Positions 44,393 through 53,585 are shown, counted from the stretch's first letter. The stretch: DNA of 64,000 nucleotides from a bacterium SCSIO 12844 (GCA_024397935.1 CP073743.1:1-64000); one strand, 5' to 3'. Translations and numbers: made by a program. Notes: generated from the sequence alone by a model not told the origin.

Positions 44393-45805
44393 TTAATATA
44401 ATTTTTCTACAGACGGCGTAATTATTGAAAATCTTCCACCAATGAAATTAATTCCCAAAACCAGGCAAAATAAAATAGAAGCACTGATTGGTAATGCTTG
44501 ATAAAAGTTATAAGAAAAATAGTGAGTGAGAGTGGATTGAAACCATAAAAATAATACAGGTGTTACACCCATAATAATCAAGGTAAAGTAAATATTAAAA
44601 AGCGTTGTCGTTTCTGTATCATAATGATTCTGTAATAAAGTCTGAATTAAATTAAATTGGATCACATATTCGATGGTGCTATAAGCTAAGAAAAATAAAA
44701 TAGCACTAATTAAAAATGTATAGGTATTATCATAAGTCATAGCCCAAAGTAAAAATAAGCTTAAAAATGAGATAAGACCATAATGTTTTGTACTTTGAGC
44801 TAATGCTTGATCATTGGTTTTAATTCTTTTTTTGGCTAAGAAAAATGTAAAAATAATTGCAACTAGCGCTGATATAGGGCATTCAAATGAGTAAATATAT
44901 TGATACAGTGGCTGTGTTTGATGATGATAGAGTAAAAAAATGATCAATGATGAAATAATTGGAAACAATAAGACAGAGTAGTTAAAACTACCCGCAATAT
45001 AGTGATAAACATGTGCTTTATTTTTAGCTTTTTTAAGTAATTGTAAGGTTAAATAAATAAACATCACAAGTATCATGGCATAAACTGTAACAGTTGATTT
45101 AAACATAATAAAACTGATTACAGATGAAATACAGATACCTAAAATAAACACCATTAAGGCTAAGGCAAATGAGCTAATAGAGACAGATTTTGCTTTACTA
45201 AAATAGCCAAAATAATAATAAATACAACCAATCACAAGCATGGTTTCTAAAAAGGCAAAAGTTGATTGTGTAAGGAGAAAAAAGACAAAGGCAAAGTTAA
45301 TAATAATCCCTAAAAAATTAATATTTAAGTGAATGATATTATTTGCCATGGTCATTTGATCATCTGAGATATGCTTCACCTTAAAATGTTTGGTTGCTAA
45401 CACAACATAATTAGTTAAATAGCGTATGAGGAAAAAATGAGCGCCCATGATGGTGTATTTAACCATAATCGAGATATGCTCATTTAAAAGTAAATAAGTT
45501 GTAAGAAGTAATAAAAGTGGGCATAACAAACCAACTTTAGCAATTACATCATCACTTTGCTTAAGTTTACAGGCTTTGATGATGGCGCTTATAACAAAGT
45601 AAATAATAACACTAACAAAAGCACCAATGACAACGGTACTGACAAAAAAATAAAAACGACTGGCAACATCAGGAAGGGCTTCTTTATATTGGCTTATATA
45701 CTCAGCTAATGTACGAATCGGTACATAAATTGGTAAGATAAAAAAATACATCATGCTTGGATGGCGTAGACAGTTAATGATCATATGCTTGATATATTGA
45801 ATCAT
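44393..45805 (-). CDS. Polytopic membrane protein of the YcaO-TfuA operon
   Basis: 470 residues with about 12 hydrophobic helices and no cleavable signal. It has a TM-count and length like transporters of the MFS or related folds, but no diagnostic motif; a weakly conserved internal halves pattern is possible. Last gene of the operon, 23 bp after tfuA, ending only about 10 bp from the IS right end. Likely exports or imports the product or substrate of the modifying enzymes (inference). Confidence 0.65.
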   Translation of the reverse strand: MIQYIKHMIINCLRHPSMMYFFILPIYVPIRTLAEYISQYKEALPDVASRFYFFVSTVVIGAFVSVIIYFVISAIIKACKLKQSDDVIAKVGLLCPLLLLLTTYLLLNEHISIMVKYTIMGAHFFLIRYLTNYVVLATKHFKVKHISDDQMTMANNIIHLNINFLGIIINFAFVFFLLTQSTFAFLETMLVIGCIYYYFGYFSKAKSVSISSFALALMVFILGICISSVISFIMFKSTVTVYAMILVMFIYLTLQLLKKAKNKAHVYHYIAGSFNYSVLLFPIISSLIIFLLYHHQTQPLYQYIYSFECPISALVAIIFTFFLAKKRIKTNDQALAQSTKHYGLISFLSLFLLWAMTYDNTYTFLISAILFFLAYSTIEYVIQFNLIQTLLQNHYDTETTTLFNIYFTLIIMGVTPVLFLWFQSTLTHYFSYNFYQALPISASILFCLVLGINFIGGRFSIITPSVEKLY

Positions 45806-45828
45806 AATTATCCTTTTGATTCTAAAAT

Positions 45829-46878
45829 TTAACTTAAGATGCGTTTAAGTAAAAAATAATCTTTAAATGTTTGCTCAATAACACTAAAGTCAAGTTGCTT
45901 TTTTTGACACCATAATTTAAATTCCTCTCCTTGTTGTAAATGATTGATTAACCTAAAACGCTCTAGGCTTTGCTTAAATCCAGTAGCTGTTAATTGCAGA
46001 TCTTTATCTAAGATTAAATGATATGCTAGGCTTATTAGCGGTTTCTCTAAGTGTGTTAATTTCATTAACTCATCGATGCGCTTGTTATCTTGATGCTCTA
46101 CTCGATCAGATTTAGCTTGGTTATTGGTTAAACTTTCTTTTAATTGACTAAATTCATCTTTCTGACTCACATCACTAATTAAACGCTTTAGAAAAAGACT
46201 ATGAGGCAGATAAAAATCTTTATTTGCATGTCTCGATAAAAGAGCGCTTAAATTTTTTAGGCAATCAAAGGCATCTGTATATTTAATATCAACATAATTT
46301 GTTTTGATAAGATTAAATAATGGTGGGTCAAATAATGTTTCTAATGCTTGCCAAGTTCTTCTTTTATAAAAGACTGCTTGTATCTGTTTAAAACAATCAT
46401 AGGCTGTCTGTGGCGTAATCTTTTTTTGTTTCTTCAAGCGCTCAAATAAATAGCGAAAATTAATTAAAGGCAGTGTTGCGAGCGTTTGCTTTTCAGTTTT
46501 GTAGTAATGAAGTGCAACTTCACTGTCATCATCTGTTAGCTTATTTTTATACGCATTATAAATATAGCCACAACCAATCATGCCAAAACTATCTAATTCA
46601 CTAGCGCGTAATGCACCCATCGAGGCACAACCAACCACAGTAACACCTTGCTTAATTGCCCATAAAATCTCTTTATGCCAGATAGCGCGAGTAAAGTTAA
46701 AATAGCCATCGATAATAATAGCAATCTGATAACCCTGTGAAACTGCAGAAATTAAGCTTCCAGCTTTAATGGCACAATCGATAAAGGCATTCGGTAGAAG
46801 CTTAGTAATGGTATTTTTATCAATGCTTGTCTCTGCATAAATAATGATTTTTTTATTGATTAAGTTTGATGTATTCAT
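45829..46878 (-). CDS. tfuA: TfuA-like protein, YcaO partner
   Basis: 349 residues. The N-terminal domain (about 10-130) shows the TfuA core: IIYAETSIDKNTITKLLPNA, then AIIIDGYFNFTRAIWHKEIL, WAIKQGVTVVGCASMGALRA, SELDSFGMIGCGYIYNAY, and DDDSEVALHYY. In characterised systems TfuA teams with YcaO to install thioamides and is thought to help sulfur delivery. Its ATG overlaps the ycaO stop (ATGA), so the two are made together. The rest (130-349) is helical and not recognised. Confidence 0.88.
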   Translation of the reverse strand: MNTSNLINKKIIIYAETSIDKNTITKLLPNAFIDCAIKAGSLISAVSQGYQIAIIIDGYFNFTRAIWHKEILWAIKQGVTVVGCASMGALRASELDSFGMIGCGYIYNAYKNKLTDDDSEVALHYYKTEKQTLATLPLINFRYLFERLKKQKKITPQTAYDCFKQIQAVFYKRRTWQALETLFDPPLFNLIKTNYVDIKYTDAFDCLKNLSALLSRHANKDFYLPHSLFLKRLISDVSQKDEFSQLKESLTNNQAKSDRVEHQDNKRIDELMKLTHLEKPLISLAYHLILDKDLQLTATGFKQSLERFRLINHLQQGEEFKLWCQKKQLDFSVIEQTFKDYFLLKRILS

Positions 46879-47918
46879 AAGGCTAATAAATCATGTTTTA
46901 TTAAAATCGACTTTAAAAAACACAGTGACTGTTGATGATAAATATAAACTAAAGCATCAAAACCATTTGTTTGTAGCATTGATTTTAAATGTTTTAAAAT
47001 TGTATCAACCGAATCAAAAGATTCACTGGCAATTTCACTATAATTAATTGTTTTTGTGGCATTTGCTAATTGCTGTTGATTTACTGCCTGATAAGCAAAC
47101 GCATCAATATCATCTCTTGAGCCTGCAATTAGGGTTAATTTAGCTTGAATGGCTTCAGTTAGTGCACGATTTAAAGCGATGTGCTTATCGAAATGACAGC
47201 CATAGCCAGAAAAAATAATCTGATTTTCATGCGTGCTTCTATGCTTAAAAAAGCAGCCAAAGGTATGACTATTAAATTCAGATTGATAATAACGGATTTG
47301 TATTTGATGATCTTTTGAAAGTAATTGATAGGTTGGGTGATCAATATCAATATTAACGACTTGGTAATCGCTTGTAATACTATCGCGCTCGATGCATTCA
47401 AACAAACTATGCACTAACGCTTCTTCTTTAGTATTACCCGATGCAAGGCCTGTGGTATCACTACCTTGTAGTAAAATAGCCTTATCTGTCGTATCGATTG
47501 ATAAGAATTCCATCGGTATATAATAGCGTTTATGATTCAATAAAGATTCAACCTGACACCATTGATAGTTTTGTTTTCGACTGTAAATAATCTGTTTTGA
47601 TAAGGTATTTGGGTTAATAAATAATGGATTATGTTCGTAAGGCTTATTAAGTATATCCGCTTGAATGTTTTCAGCAAAATACACTTCAAGTGATTCCATA
47701 TAGGCGCTTATTTTAGCTTCACTCTCACTTAAACCCTTACCTTGGCTAACCGTTAATGAAGAAGCTAATGGGCGAATGGCGCAAAATACGGGTAAATTCA
47801 TTTCATCTAAATGACTAATATTCGCTAGACGTGTAATTTGTGCATCATCTAAATAAGATTCTATTCGCTTTAAAGTCTCTAAGGGTGTGACGCTGCGTAG
47901 TGAATTAGCCAATCGCAT
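46875..47918 (-). CDS. ycaO: YcaO-domain ATP-dependent backbone-modifying enzyme
   Basis: 347 residues from the ATG at 47918 (overlaps thiF by 14 bp). All three nucleotide/Mg-binding motifs are visible: GKGLSESEAKISAYMESLEV, then TTGLASGNTKEEALVHSLFE continuing CIERDS, and ALTEAIQAKLTLIAGSRDD. YcaO activates peptide amide oxygens with ATP for attack by Cys/Ser/Thr or, with TfuA, by sulfide, giving thioamides. No proline-rich azoline-type C-terminus. Second gene after the E1 enzyme in a five-gene operon. Confidence 0.93.
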   Translation of the reverse strand: MRLANSLRSVTPLETLKRIESYLDDAQITRLANISHLDEMNLPVFCAIRPLASSLTVSQGKGLSESEAKISAYMESLEVYFAENIQADILNKPYEHNPLFINPNTLSKQIIYSRKQNYQWCQVESLLNHKRYYIPMEFLSIDTTDKAILLQGSDTTGLASGNTKEEALVHSLFECIERDSITSDYQVVNIDIDHPTYQLLSKDHQIQIRYYQSEFNSHTFGCFFKHRSTHENQIIFSGYGCHFDKHIALNRALTEAIQAKLTLIAGSRDDIDAFAYQAVNQQQLANATKTINYSEIASESFDSVDTILKHLKSMLQTNGFDALVYIYHQQSLCFLKSILIKHDLLAL

Positions 47919-48990
47919 CTTGATGATCCAAGTGCTGTTGATTGTAATAATCGATACCGCCAGTGAAATTATAAACTGCTTCAAAGCCGTTTGCTTGAAA
48001 GTAATAACAGGCTTCTTTACTGCGAATACCTGCTTTACAGATAAAAATAATTGGCTTTTGTTTTAAGTGTTCAAACGATGTAATAATCGATGTATCGGTT
48101 AATAAAATTTTTAATGGAATATCAATTGTCTCGACATTTAAGGGTTCCATAACTAACTCCCAAGGCTCTCGAACATCTACAATAATCGCATCATCGATCA
48201 TATGATTGATTGCTTTGATTGGGGCTGGCTTTTTATTTGTTTTAATCATTTGGTAAGTTTTTAAGCAACAGGCAGGACAATTTGGATTGCCTTGAAAAGA
48301 AATTTTTTGCCAGTGAAGTGTTTTAGCATGATATAAATGTAAGTGATTGCTTGATTGGCCAAATTGACTGGTATCTATAAGATAATTTACCGCCAATTGA
48401 GCGGCAGTGGTACCAATAACACCAACAGTTACACCGAGGACACCGGCATCTGAACAGTTGGGGATTTGATCGCTTGGCGGTGGGTTAGGATAAAGACAAC
48501 GATAGCAATTATTATGGCCATTAAATAATGCAACTTGACCTTGCGTTTGTAAGATACTGGCACTGATAAATGGTTTTTCAAGCTGACAACACACATCATT
48601 AATTAAATAGCGGGTGGTAAAATTATCACTGCCATCAATGATAAGATCATATTGTTTGAATAACTCAATTGCATGTGAATAATTTAATTTTAAATCAAAT
48701 GCCTGAATATCAATTGTTGAATTTAATTGACTTAATTGATCTTTTGCTGTGTCTACTTTAGCTTGACCAATCTGATTTTCACGATAGAGAACTTGACGTT
48801 GTAGATTAGATATCTCGATGCGATCAAAGTCAACTAAGCCAAGTTTTCCAATGCCAGATGCAGCAAGATATAAGGCGACAGGTGCACCAATACCACCACA
48901 ACCAATGATTAAAACAGAAGCATCTTCTAGTTTTTGTTGGCCATTGATGCCAATCACTGGGAAATGGCGTTGATAGCGTTGATAATCCAT
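47905..48990 (-). CDS. ThiF/MoeB-type E1 fused to rhodanese
   Basis: 361 residues. Domain 1 (about 1-250) is an adenylyltransferase: GCGGIGAPVALYLAASG ATP loop, Arg/Asp context DFDRIEISNLQRQVLY, DGSDNFTTRYLIND, and two Zn-type Cys pairs (CYRC and CPAC). Domain 2 (about 265-361) is rhodanese with the active-site loop FICKAGIRSKEA. This matches MOCS3/Uba4-like enzymes that adenylate a carrier C-terminal Gly and turn it into a thiocarboxylate. The carrier gene is directly upstream (14 bp), and ycaO overlaps the 3' end. Confidence 0.92.
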   Translation of the reverse strand: MDYQRYQRHFPVIGINGQQKLEDASVLIIGCGGIGAPVALYLAASGIGKLGLVDFDRIEISNLQRQVLYRENQIGQAKVDTAKDQLSQLNSTIDIQAFDLKLNYSHAIELFKQYDLIIDGSDNFTTRYLINDVCCQLEKPFISASILQTQGQVALFNGHNNCYRCLYPNPPPSDQIPNCSDAGVLGVTVGVIGTTAAQLAVNYLIDTSQFGQSSNHLHLYHAKTLHWQKISFQGNPNCPACCLKTYQMIKTNKKPAPIKAINHMIDDAIIVDVREPWELVMEPLNVETIDIPLKILLTDTSIITSFEHLKQKPIIFICKAGIRSKEACYYFQANGFEAVYNFTGGIDYYNQQHLDHQDAIG

Positions 48991-49004
48991 TTTAAAGCCT
49001 CCTT

Positions 49005-49208
49005 CTAGCCACCTTGTAATGGTGTAACTAGATTTAATTGATCACCATCTTTAAGCTTAATGCTATGGTATTGCTCTGGATAAAGTACAATTTCATTAAG
49101 GGAAATTAAGCCATAACCAATATCAATTTTCTTGTCATTTAAATAATCAGAAACAGAACAAGGTGTTTTTACTGCAGAGATTACTCCGTTATAAGTAATT
49201 TCAATCAT
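49005..49208 (-). CDS. ThiS/MoaD-like sulfur carrier protein
   Basis: 67-residue beta-grasp protein ending in the diagnostic Gly-Gly (LVTPLQGG). The body IEITYNGVISAV, NEIVLYPEQYHSIKLKDGD fits ThiS. The C-terminal Gly is the expected site for adenylation and thiocarboxylation by the downstream ThiF-rhodanese. No thiG, thiH, thiE or moa genes are nearby, so this copy is tied to the YcaO-TfuA operon. Confidence 0.9.
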   Translation of the reverse strand: MIEITYNGVISAVKTPCSVSDYLNDKKIDIGYGLISLNEIVLYPEQYHSIKLKDGDQLNLVTPLQGG

Positions 49209-49385
49209 CGCTTTAAAACCCTAAGTTTAATATCCATTTAAAATTTCACTGAATCATACGTGTTATTTTGACCGAACTCAAGATAGATGACTTATCATTA
49301 GGTTTGAAGCTTGTTATTTATCAGATGAATTTGCTATGCTAAATGACATAAACTGTATTTAATCAAATCACATAGGGATTACGTT

Positions 49386-50816
49386 TTGAAATTAGGAAGG
49401 CTATCTATTTATCTATGCACTGCAATTATTTTATTTTTTGTTTCATCTGAAGTTTTTGCCGTTAGCCAATCATTTTTAGAAAATAAAATTCAACAACAGG
49501 TCAAAAAATACAAGCTTGAAAATATCCATCTAGGTATTCAAGTAGAACGGACTAAATCGGGTAAAGTACTCTATTCGCATCATAGTGATCGAAGCTTTAT
49601 TCCAGCAAGTAATAATAAGATTTTTACTGCAATTGCAACATTATTTAATCTACCGGCTTCATTTAGATATAAAACACAAATCTACGCAGATCCATCTAAA
49701 ATTAATAAGGGTAATTATTCTGGTAATCTATATATTAAATTCTCAGGTGATCCATCATTAACATCATCGCGTTTAATTGCCTTAATTGAAGGGATAAAAA
49801 AACGTGGCATTCAACGTATTTCAGGTAATGTTTATATTATTGCTAATGATTTTAGTGGGCCATATTATCCGATTGGTTGGGGGCATACCGATATGACTTA
49901 TTGTTATGCACCACCGGTTTCAACGGTTAATTTAAATCGTAATTGCTTTGTTATTGCACTAATTAAAGATGGTGATAAAACGACGGTTAAACGCATTACC
50001 AATACACAGTTTATGAAAATTGATAATTCAACGTGGTTGGCAAGTTATAAGCAATTGAAAAAATGTCAGTTTAATCCGATTATTGGTGTTGATAATCAGG
50101 TTGATTTAAAGGGTTGCTTGCCCAATCAAGCCGAATGGCAGTTTAGCTTTGCAGTAAAAAATCCAGCTTTAAAAATGAAAGAAGTGTTACCTTCATTGAT
50201 TAAAAAAGCAGGTATTTCATTTACAGGTAATGTCTATTTTGGCTCTTTAGCACAAGGCTTAACCTTATTAGCTCAAACGCAATCCGATAGCCGTAATGAT
50301 TTACTCGAGCGAGTATTATTTCATTCAGATAACTTATATGCTGAGACTCTAGCGAGAAGTGTAGGCTTAAAACGACTAGGTAAAGGTACGATTAAAGCTG
50401 GTACAACAGCGATTCGTGCAACCTTAGAAGATAAATTAAACGTTAATACCAAAGCATTACAGTTAGAAGATGGTTCAGGCTTATCGGTATTAGATTTAAC
50501 ATCACCTGAATTTATGGTTGATGTATTAACCAAAGCCTATTATTCATCAATTGGTAAAACATTGTATAATTTACTACCGACATCTGGCAAAACAGGCACT
50601 ATTACTTATCGGATGAATAAAAATGGTATGCTTGGGCGTGTTCATGCAAAAACAGGCACACTTGATGGTAGTTCTACGTTATCAGGTTATGTACTAACAA
50701 AAAACAATCGTCGTTTGACATTTTCAATTATGATTAATGGTCTTAAAGAAGATCAACGTAGTAAATCAAGACAATTACAAGATCAAATTGTTAAACTATT
50801 TTATCAGTACCTTTAG
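49386..50816 (+). CDS. dacB: D-alanyl-D-alanine carboxypeptidase/endopeptidase (PBP4-type)
   Basis: 476-residue periplasmic penicillin-binding protein, class C type 1. Signal peptide (MKLGRLSIYLCTAIILFFVS...) from a TTG start at 49386 with an AGGGA ribosome site. Catalytic motifs: SxxK as PASNNKIFTA, SxN in HSDNLYAETLARS, and KTG in HAKTGTLDGSSTLSGY. It trims or cleaves peptidoglycan crosslinks during growth and recycling. Confidence 0.93.
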   Translation: MKLGRLSIYLCTAIILFFVSSEVFAVSQSFLENKIQQQVKKYKLENIHLGIQVERTKSGKVLYSHHSDRSFIPASNNKIFTAIATLFNLPASFRYKTQIYADPSKINKGNYSGNLYIKFSGDPSLTSSRLIALIEGIKKRGIQRISGNVYIIANDFSGPYYPIGWGHTDMTYCYAPPVSTVNLNRNCFVIALIKDGDKTTVKRITNTQFMKIDNSTWLASYKQLKKCQFNPIIGVDNQVDLKGCLPNQAEWQFSFAVKNPALKMKEVLPSLIKKAGISFTGNVYFGSLAQGLTLLAQTQSDSRNDLLERVLFHSDNLYAETLARSVGLKRLGKGTIKAGTTAIRATLEDKLNVNTKALQLEDGSGLSVLDLTSPEFMVDVLTKAYYSSIGKTLYNLLPTSGKTGTITYRMNKNGMLGRVHAKTGTLDGSSTLSGYVLTKNNRRLTFSIMINGLKEDQRSKSRQLQDQIVKLFYQYL

Positions 50817-50888
50817 ACTACATTTACAAAAGAAAATCGACTATGATAGGGTTATGGTTTTTATAACAGATCAAATGGCAGTTTTAGT

Positions 50889-51824
50889 ATGAACAATCAA
50901 CAACACTATCAAATTGGTATTACTGAAAATTTAAGTCAATCAGCATATTATTTATTATTTTCCTTAGTAGATGAGTCAATGCTTTCTCAAGCAGTTGAGG
51001 TATTAGCTGAGGAAATTGATGGACAATCGGTTATTTTAGGCCTAGGTGAGGCATTGATGGATAAAAATAATGATGTGTTTTATCATCCTTATAAGGCTAA
51101 GGGTAATGCCATTAAGCTTGCACCAGAAGAAAAAGGCTATGATCTTGCATTATGGGTCAAAGCAAATGATTTAGGTGACTTATTCCATCGGGTAAATAAT
51201 TTAATTCAGCAATTAGCGCCTGCTTTTGAAGTCAAAGATATTGTCCAAGGCATTACGCATCATTTCTATGAAAAAGATGGTGATATGATCAATCATGGCC
51301 TAGATGAGTTTGAAGATGGCACAGAAAATCCACAAGGTAATGATATTACCTTAACTGCTATTGCCGATCATGGTGCAAGTTATTGGAGTTTACAAAAGTG
51401 GCAACATGATTTTAGTAAACTTAATCGCATGCAACGCAATGAAAAAGAACGCCTAATCGGTAGAAGTCTTGAAGATAACCATGAGTTTGATGATAATGAA
51501 CCGCAGGCTCATGTTAAACGCACAGGCCAAGAGAGTTTTGAGCCAGAAGCATTTCTTTGGCGTCGTTCGATGCCATGGATAGAACAATCAAATCAAACAC
51601 TAATCGGTGGTTTAATGTTTTCATCGTTTGCCGCTTCATTTTATCCATTTGATGCGCAATTTAATCGTATGGTCGGCAATGAAGATGATATCATTGATGG
51701 TGTGTTTAAATTTTCAAAAGTATGCTATAGCGCATTTTTTTATTGTCCACCGATGAAAGATAATCAAGTTGATTTATCTTGTTTATTGGCATTTCAAGTC
51801 AATGAAGTGGCTAAAGAATCATAA
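50889..51824 (+). CDS. DyP-type peroxidase
   Basis: 311 residues of the YfeX-like (DyP class B) haem peroxidases. The conserved FEDGTENPQGND region with the catalytic Asp, and the haem-ligand His in EPQAHVKRTGQE, are clear, as is FLWRRSMPW and the C-terminal GLMFSSFAASFYPFDAQFNRMVG. No signal peptide or Tat motif, so cytoplasmic unless packaged in an encapsulin (none seen here). Confidence 0.92.
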   Translation: MNNQQHYQIGITENLSQSAYYLLFSLVDESMLSQAVEVLAEEIDGQSVILGLGEALMDKNNDVFYHPYKAKGNAIKLAPEEKGYDLALWVKANDLGDLFHRVNNLIQQLAPAFEVKDIVQGITHHFYEKDGDMINHGLDEFEDGTENPQGNDITLTAIADHGASYWSLQKWQHDFSKLNRMQRNEKERLIGRSLEDNHEFDDNEPQAHVKRTGQESFEPEAFLWRRSMPWIEQSNQTLIGGLMFSSFAASFYPFDAQFNRMVGNEDDIIDGVFKFSKVCYSAFFYCPPMKDNQVDLSCLLAFQVNEVAKES

Positions 51825-51961
51825 ATCATAAAAAATAGATTTCAGTATTAGCATAGATTTATTTAATTAAGCAACCTACAATAATCAATGTCAATTTAAT
51901 GCTTTAATTAAGAAGCAAAGCGTTATATAATGTGTTTTTCTTGTGAGTAACCGTAGGGGTG

Positions 51962-52031
51962 TCGAGTGAATCGATATTGGGAGCTCAAAGTCGTACGCAC
52001 TTATTGAGTTACAAAAAATCAATAGGTGCGT
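51962..52031 (+). ncRNA. Structured leader or small RNA candidate
   Basis: A strong 13-bp stem, ACGCACTTATTGA (51995-52007) with TCAATAGGTGCGT (52019-52031), one G-T pair, and a smaller stem TCGA-GTGAA-TCGA (51962-51974). It lies 125 bp upstream of the 91-residue ORF, in the 331-bp gap after the peroxidase gene. It is locally GC-richer than its surroundings. No known riboswitch core recognised; the strand is assumed from the downstream gene. Confidence 0.35.
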
Positions 52032-52155
52032 AGGGCGTTAGCAAATACTATTACTTCATTTGTATTACAGTGGAAATATATTTTTACTTTAAATAATCAG
52101 GCTTATATTTTATAGTACTTACCCTTATTACAACCTCCTCAAGGAAAGGAAAGCT

Positions 52156-52431
52156 ATGAGATCATATACTAAAGGTGTTGATATAACAGAAGCAAATTTT
52201 AATCAACAAAAGCCTAAGTCACCCCATAACGAGATACAAGATGAAAATCGTTTTCATATTCTAAAAAGAATAGATGAAGGCGGTAAGCCTAAATATGAGA
52301 AGAGTTATTCATTAAAGCAATCTTTTAAAGATGAGTTAGCACAAACAAGTATGCTTTTTTATACACAAGGTCAAAGGCAGAATCAACAAGACTTAGTAGC
52401 AGATGTTGATACATCATTACCTAGTAGATAG
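52156..52431 (+). CDS. Unknown small protein (91 aa)
   Basis: Hydrophilic ORF with a strong ribosome site (CAAGGAAAGGAAAG) before MRSYTKGVDITEANFNQQKP. Lys/Gln/Asp-rich, no TM or signal, no recognised domain. Convergent with the 298-residue gene; the stops are 2 bp apart. It could be a short regulatory or accessory protein. Confidence 0.55.
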   Translation: MRSYTKGVDITEANFNQQKPKSPHNEIQDENRFHILKRIDEGGKPKYEKSYSLKQSFKDELAQTSMLFYTQGQRQNQQDLVADVDTSLPSR

Positions 52432-52433
52432 AA

Positions 52434-53330
52434 TTAAAGGTCTAATTGACTATGATTGTGAGTGTCAGCCCTATCAGTTGCTTGCTGTTGAAATAAAACG
52501 AGTCCATATTGACGATCGAATTCACTTTGTGAACGTTCTTTTAGCGCCATTGCTTGATCTATTTTTAATGATTCATTGTATTGTTTTGCTAATTTAGTTT
52601 CCAATTCAAGGTTAGGCTCTACTTGAACTTTTGGTATATTAAGCGTTAGCGTTAGTGGATTTTGTTGATGTAGCATTTCAAAGACATGCGGCACTTTGGG
52701 CACAATGCGCGTATTGGTATGCTTATAATCCATATGCTGAATTGTATGTGGATCACTAAATACTAAGCCAGCTTTAGCACCATCTGGGAAATCAGCTACT
52801 TTTTCATTAAGCATAAATAATCTATTATAGGCATTGACATCGTGTTGATTGACTTTTTCTAATAAGTCTAAAAGTTCTTGTTTGTTGAAAACTTCAGCAT
52901 TATCTATGCAATGTTTTAAGTTATAATGCGTATTGCCATGGCCTGCAACATTACTTTGTAAAATAACAGCATCATCGCCTTTAAATAAAATAGCAAATGC
53001 ATGGTTGTTACCGAGAGAAACACTTAAAATGTGATTAGTTAAATCAGCGGTATTTAAATCTTCTAATGCATTTGGCTTATCCACGGCACCAGTATTGAAA
53101 TTTTTTCCTGTAAATGAATTAAACACATAGTTAGCCGTATCTCCACAACTAAAGTCACCATTGAGTGTTTGATCAATATATTGCTGTTCTAAGTCTTGAT
53201 CTAAGTTCATTGCCTTAATATTTTGAATCAATTCATCGATATTTGTACCGTAAAGTCCAAAATAGTTTTGATTATTTGCTAAAGTGGAAACTGATTGTTG
53301 GATAAATGTTTGTAGTGTCATTGTTTGCAA
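52434..53330 (-). CDS. Unknown 298-residue protein with papain-like Cys/His motif pattern
   Basis: No named family is recognised. A Cys in GDFSCGDTANYVFNSF (about residue 62) is followed by SLGNNHAFAILFKGDDAVI with a His (about 106-110), then QSNVAGHG. This Cys-helix-His-beta order is what papain-fold (C58/YopT-like or transglutaminase-like) enzymes show. The last third is Gln/Leu/Lys-rich coiled coil with no signal. Could be an effector-type hydrolase; the inference rests on motif order only. Confidence 0.5.
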   Translation of the reverse strand: MQTMTLQTFIQQSVSTLANNQNYFGLYGTNIDELIQNIKAMNLDQDLEQQYIDQTLNGDFSCGDTANYVFNSFTGKNFNTGAVDKPNALEDLNTADLTNHILSVSLGNNHAFAILFKGDDAVILQSNVAGHGNTHYNLKHCIDNAEVFNKQELLDLLEKVNQHDVNAYNRLFMLNEKVADFPDGAKAGLVFSDPHTIQHMDYKHTNTRIVPKVPHVFEMLHQQNPLTLTLNIPKVQVEPNLELETKLAKQYNESLKIDQAMALKERSQSEFDRQYGLVLFQQQATDRADTHNHSQLDL

Positions 53331-53585
53331 CCCTTATTTGTTTGATTATTTTAAGAATAATAATTAAATGAAAGCAGTATGTGAACTGTCTGATGAAACA
53401 TAGTTTAGTTAATTTAAGTTAATTATAAATATTTATATATTTGATTATTAACATCTTAGTGATTTGCTATCTGGGCATTATTGGGTGAATAAAATGTAAT
53501 ATAAATAGTTTATTTTTTTATACTCATTAAATAAAATCTCAATTTGTGTATAAATAACAAACAAAAATAGTATTAAATGCATCGT

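Noticed and set aside
47905-49208. Thiamine biosynthesis cluster (thiS/thiF)
   Set aside because: No thiG, thiH, thiE or thiO in the vicinity, the E1 carries a rhodanese domain of the MOCS3 type, and ycaO/tfuA overlap directly, so a thiazole role is less likely here.
51940-52060. Known riboswitch
   Set aside because: No core match to TPP, SAM, cobalamin, glycine, lysine, FMN or c-di-GMP elements could be recognised by eye.
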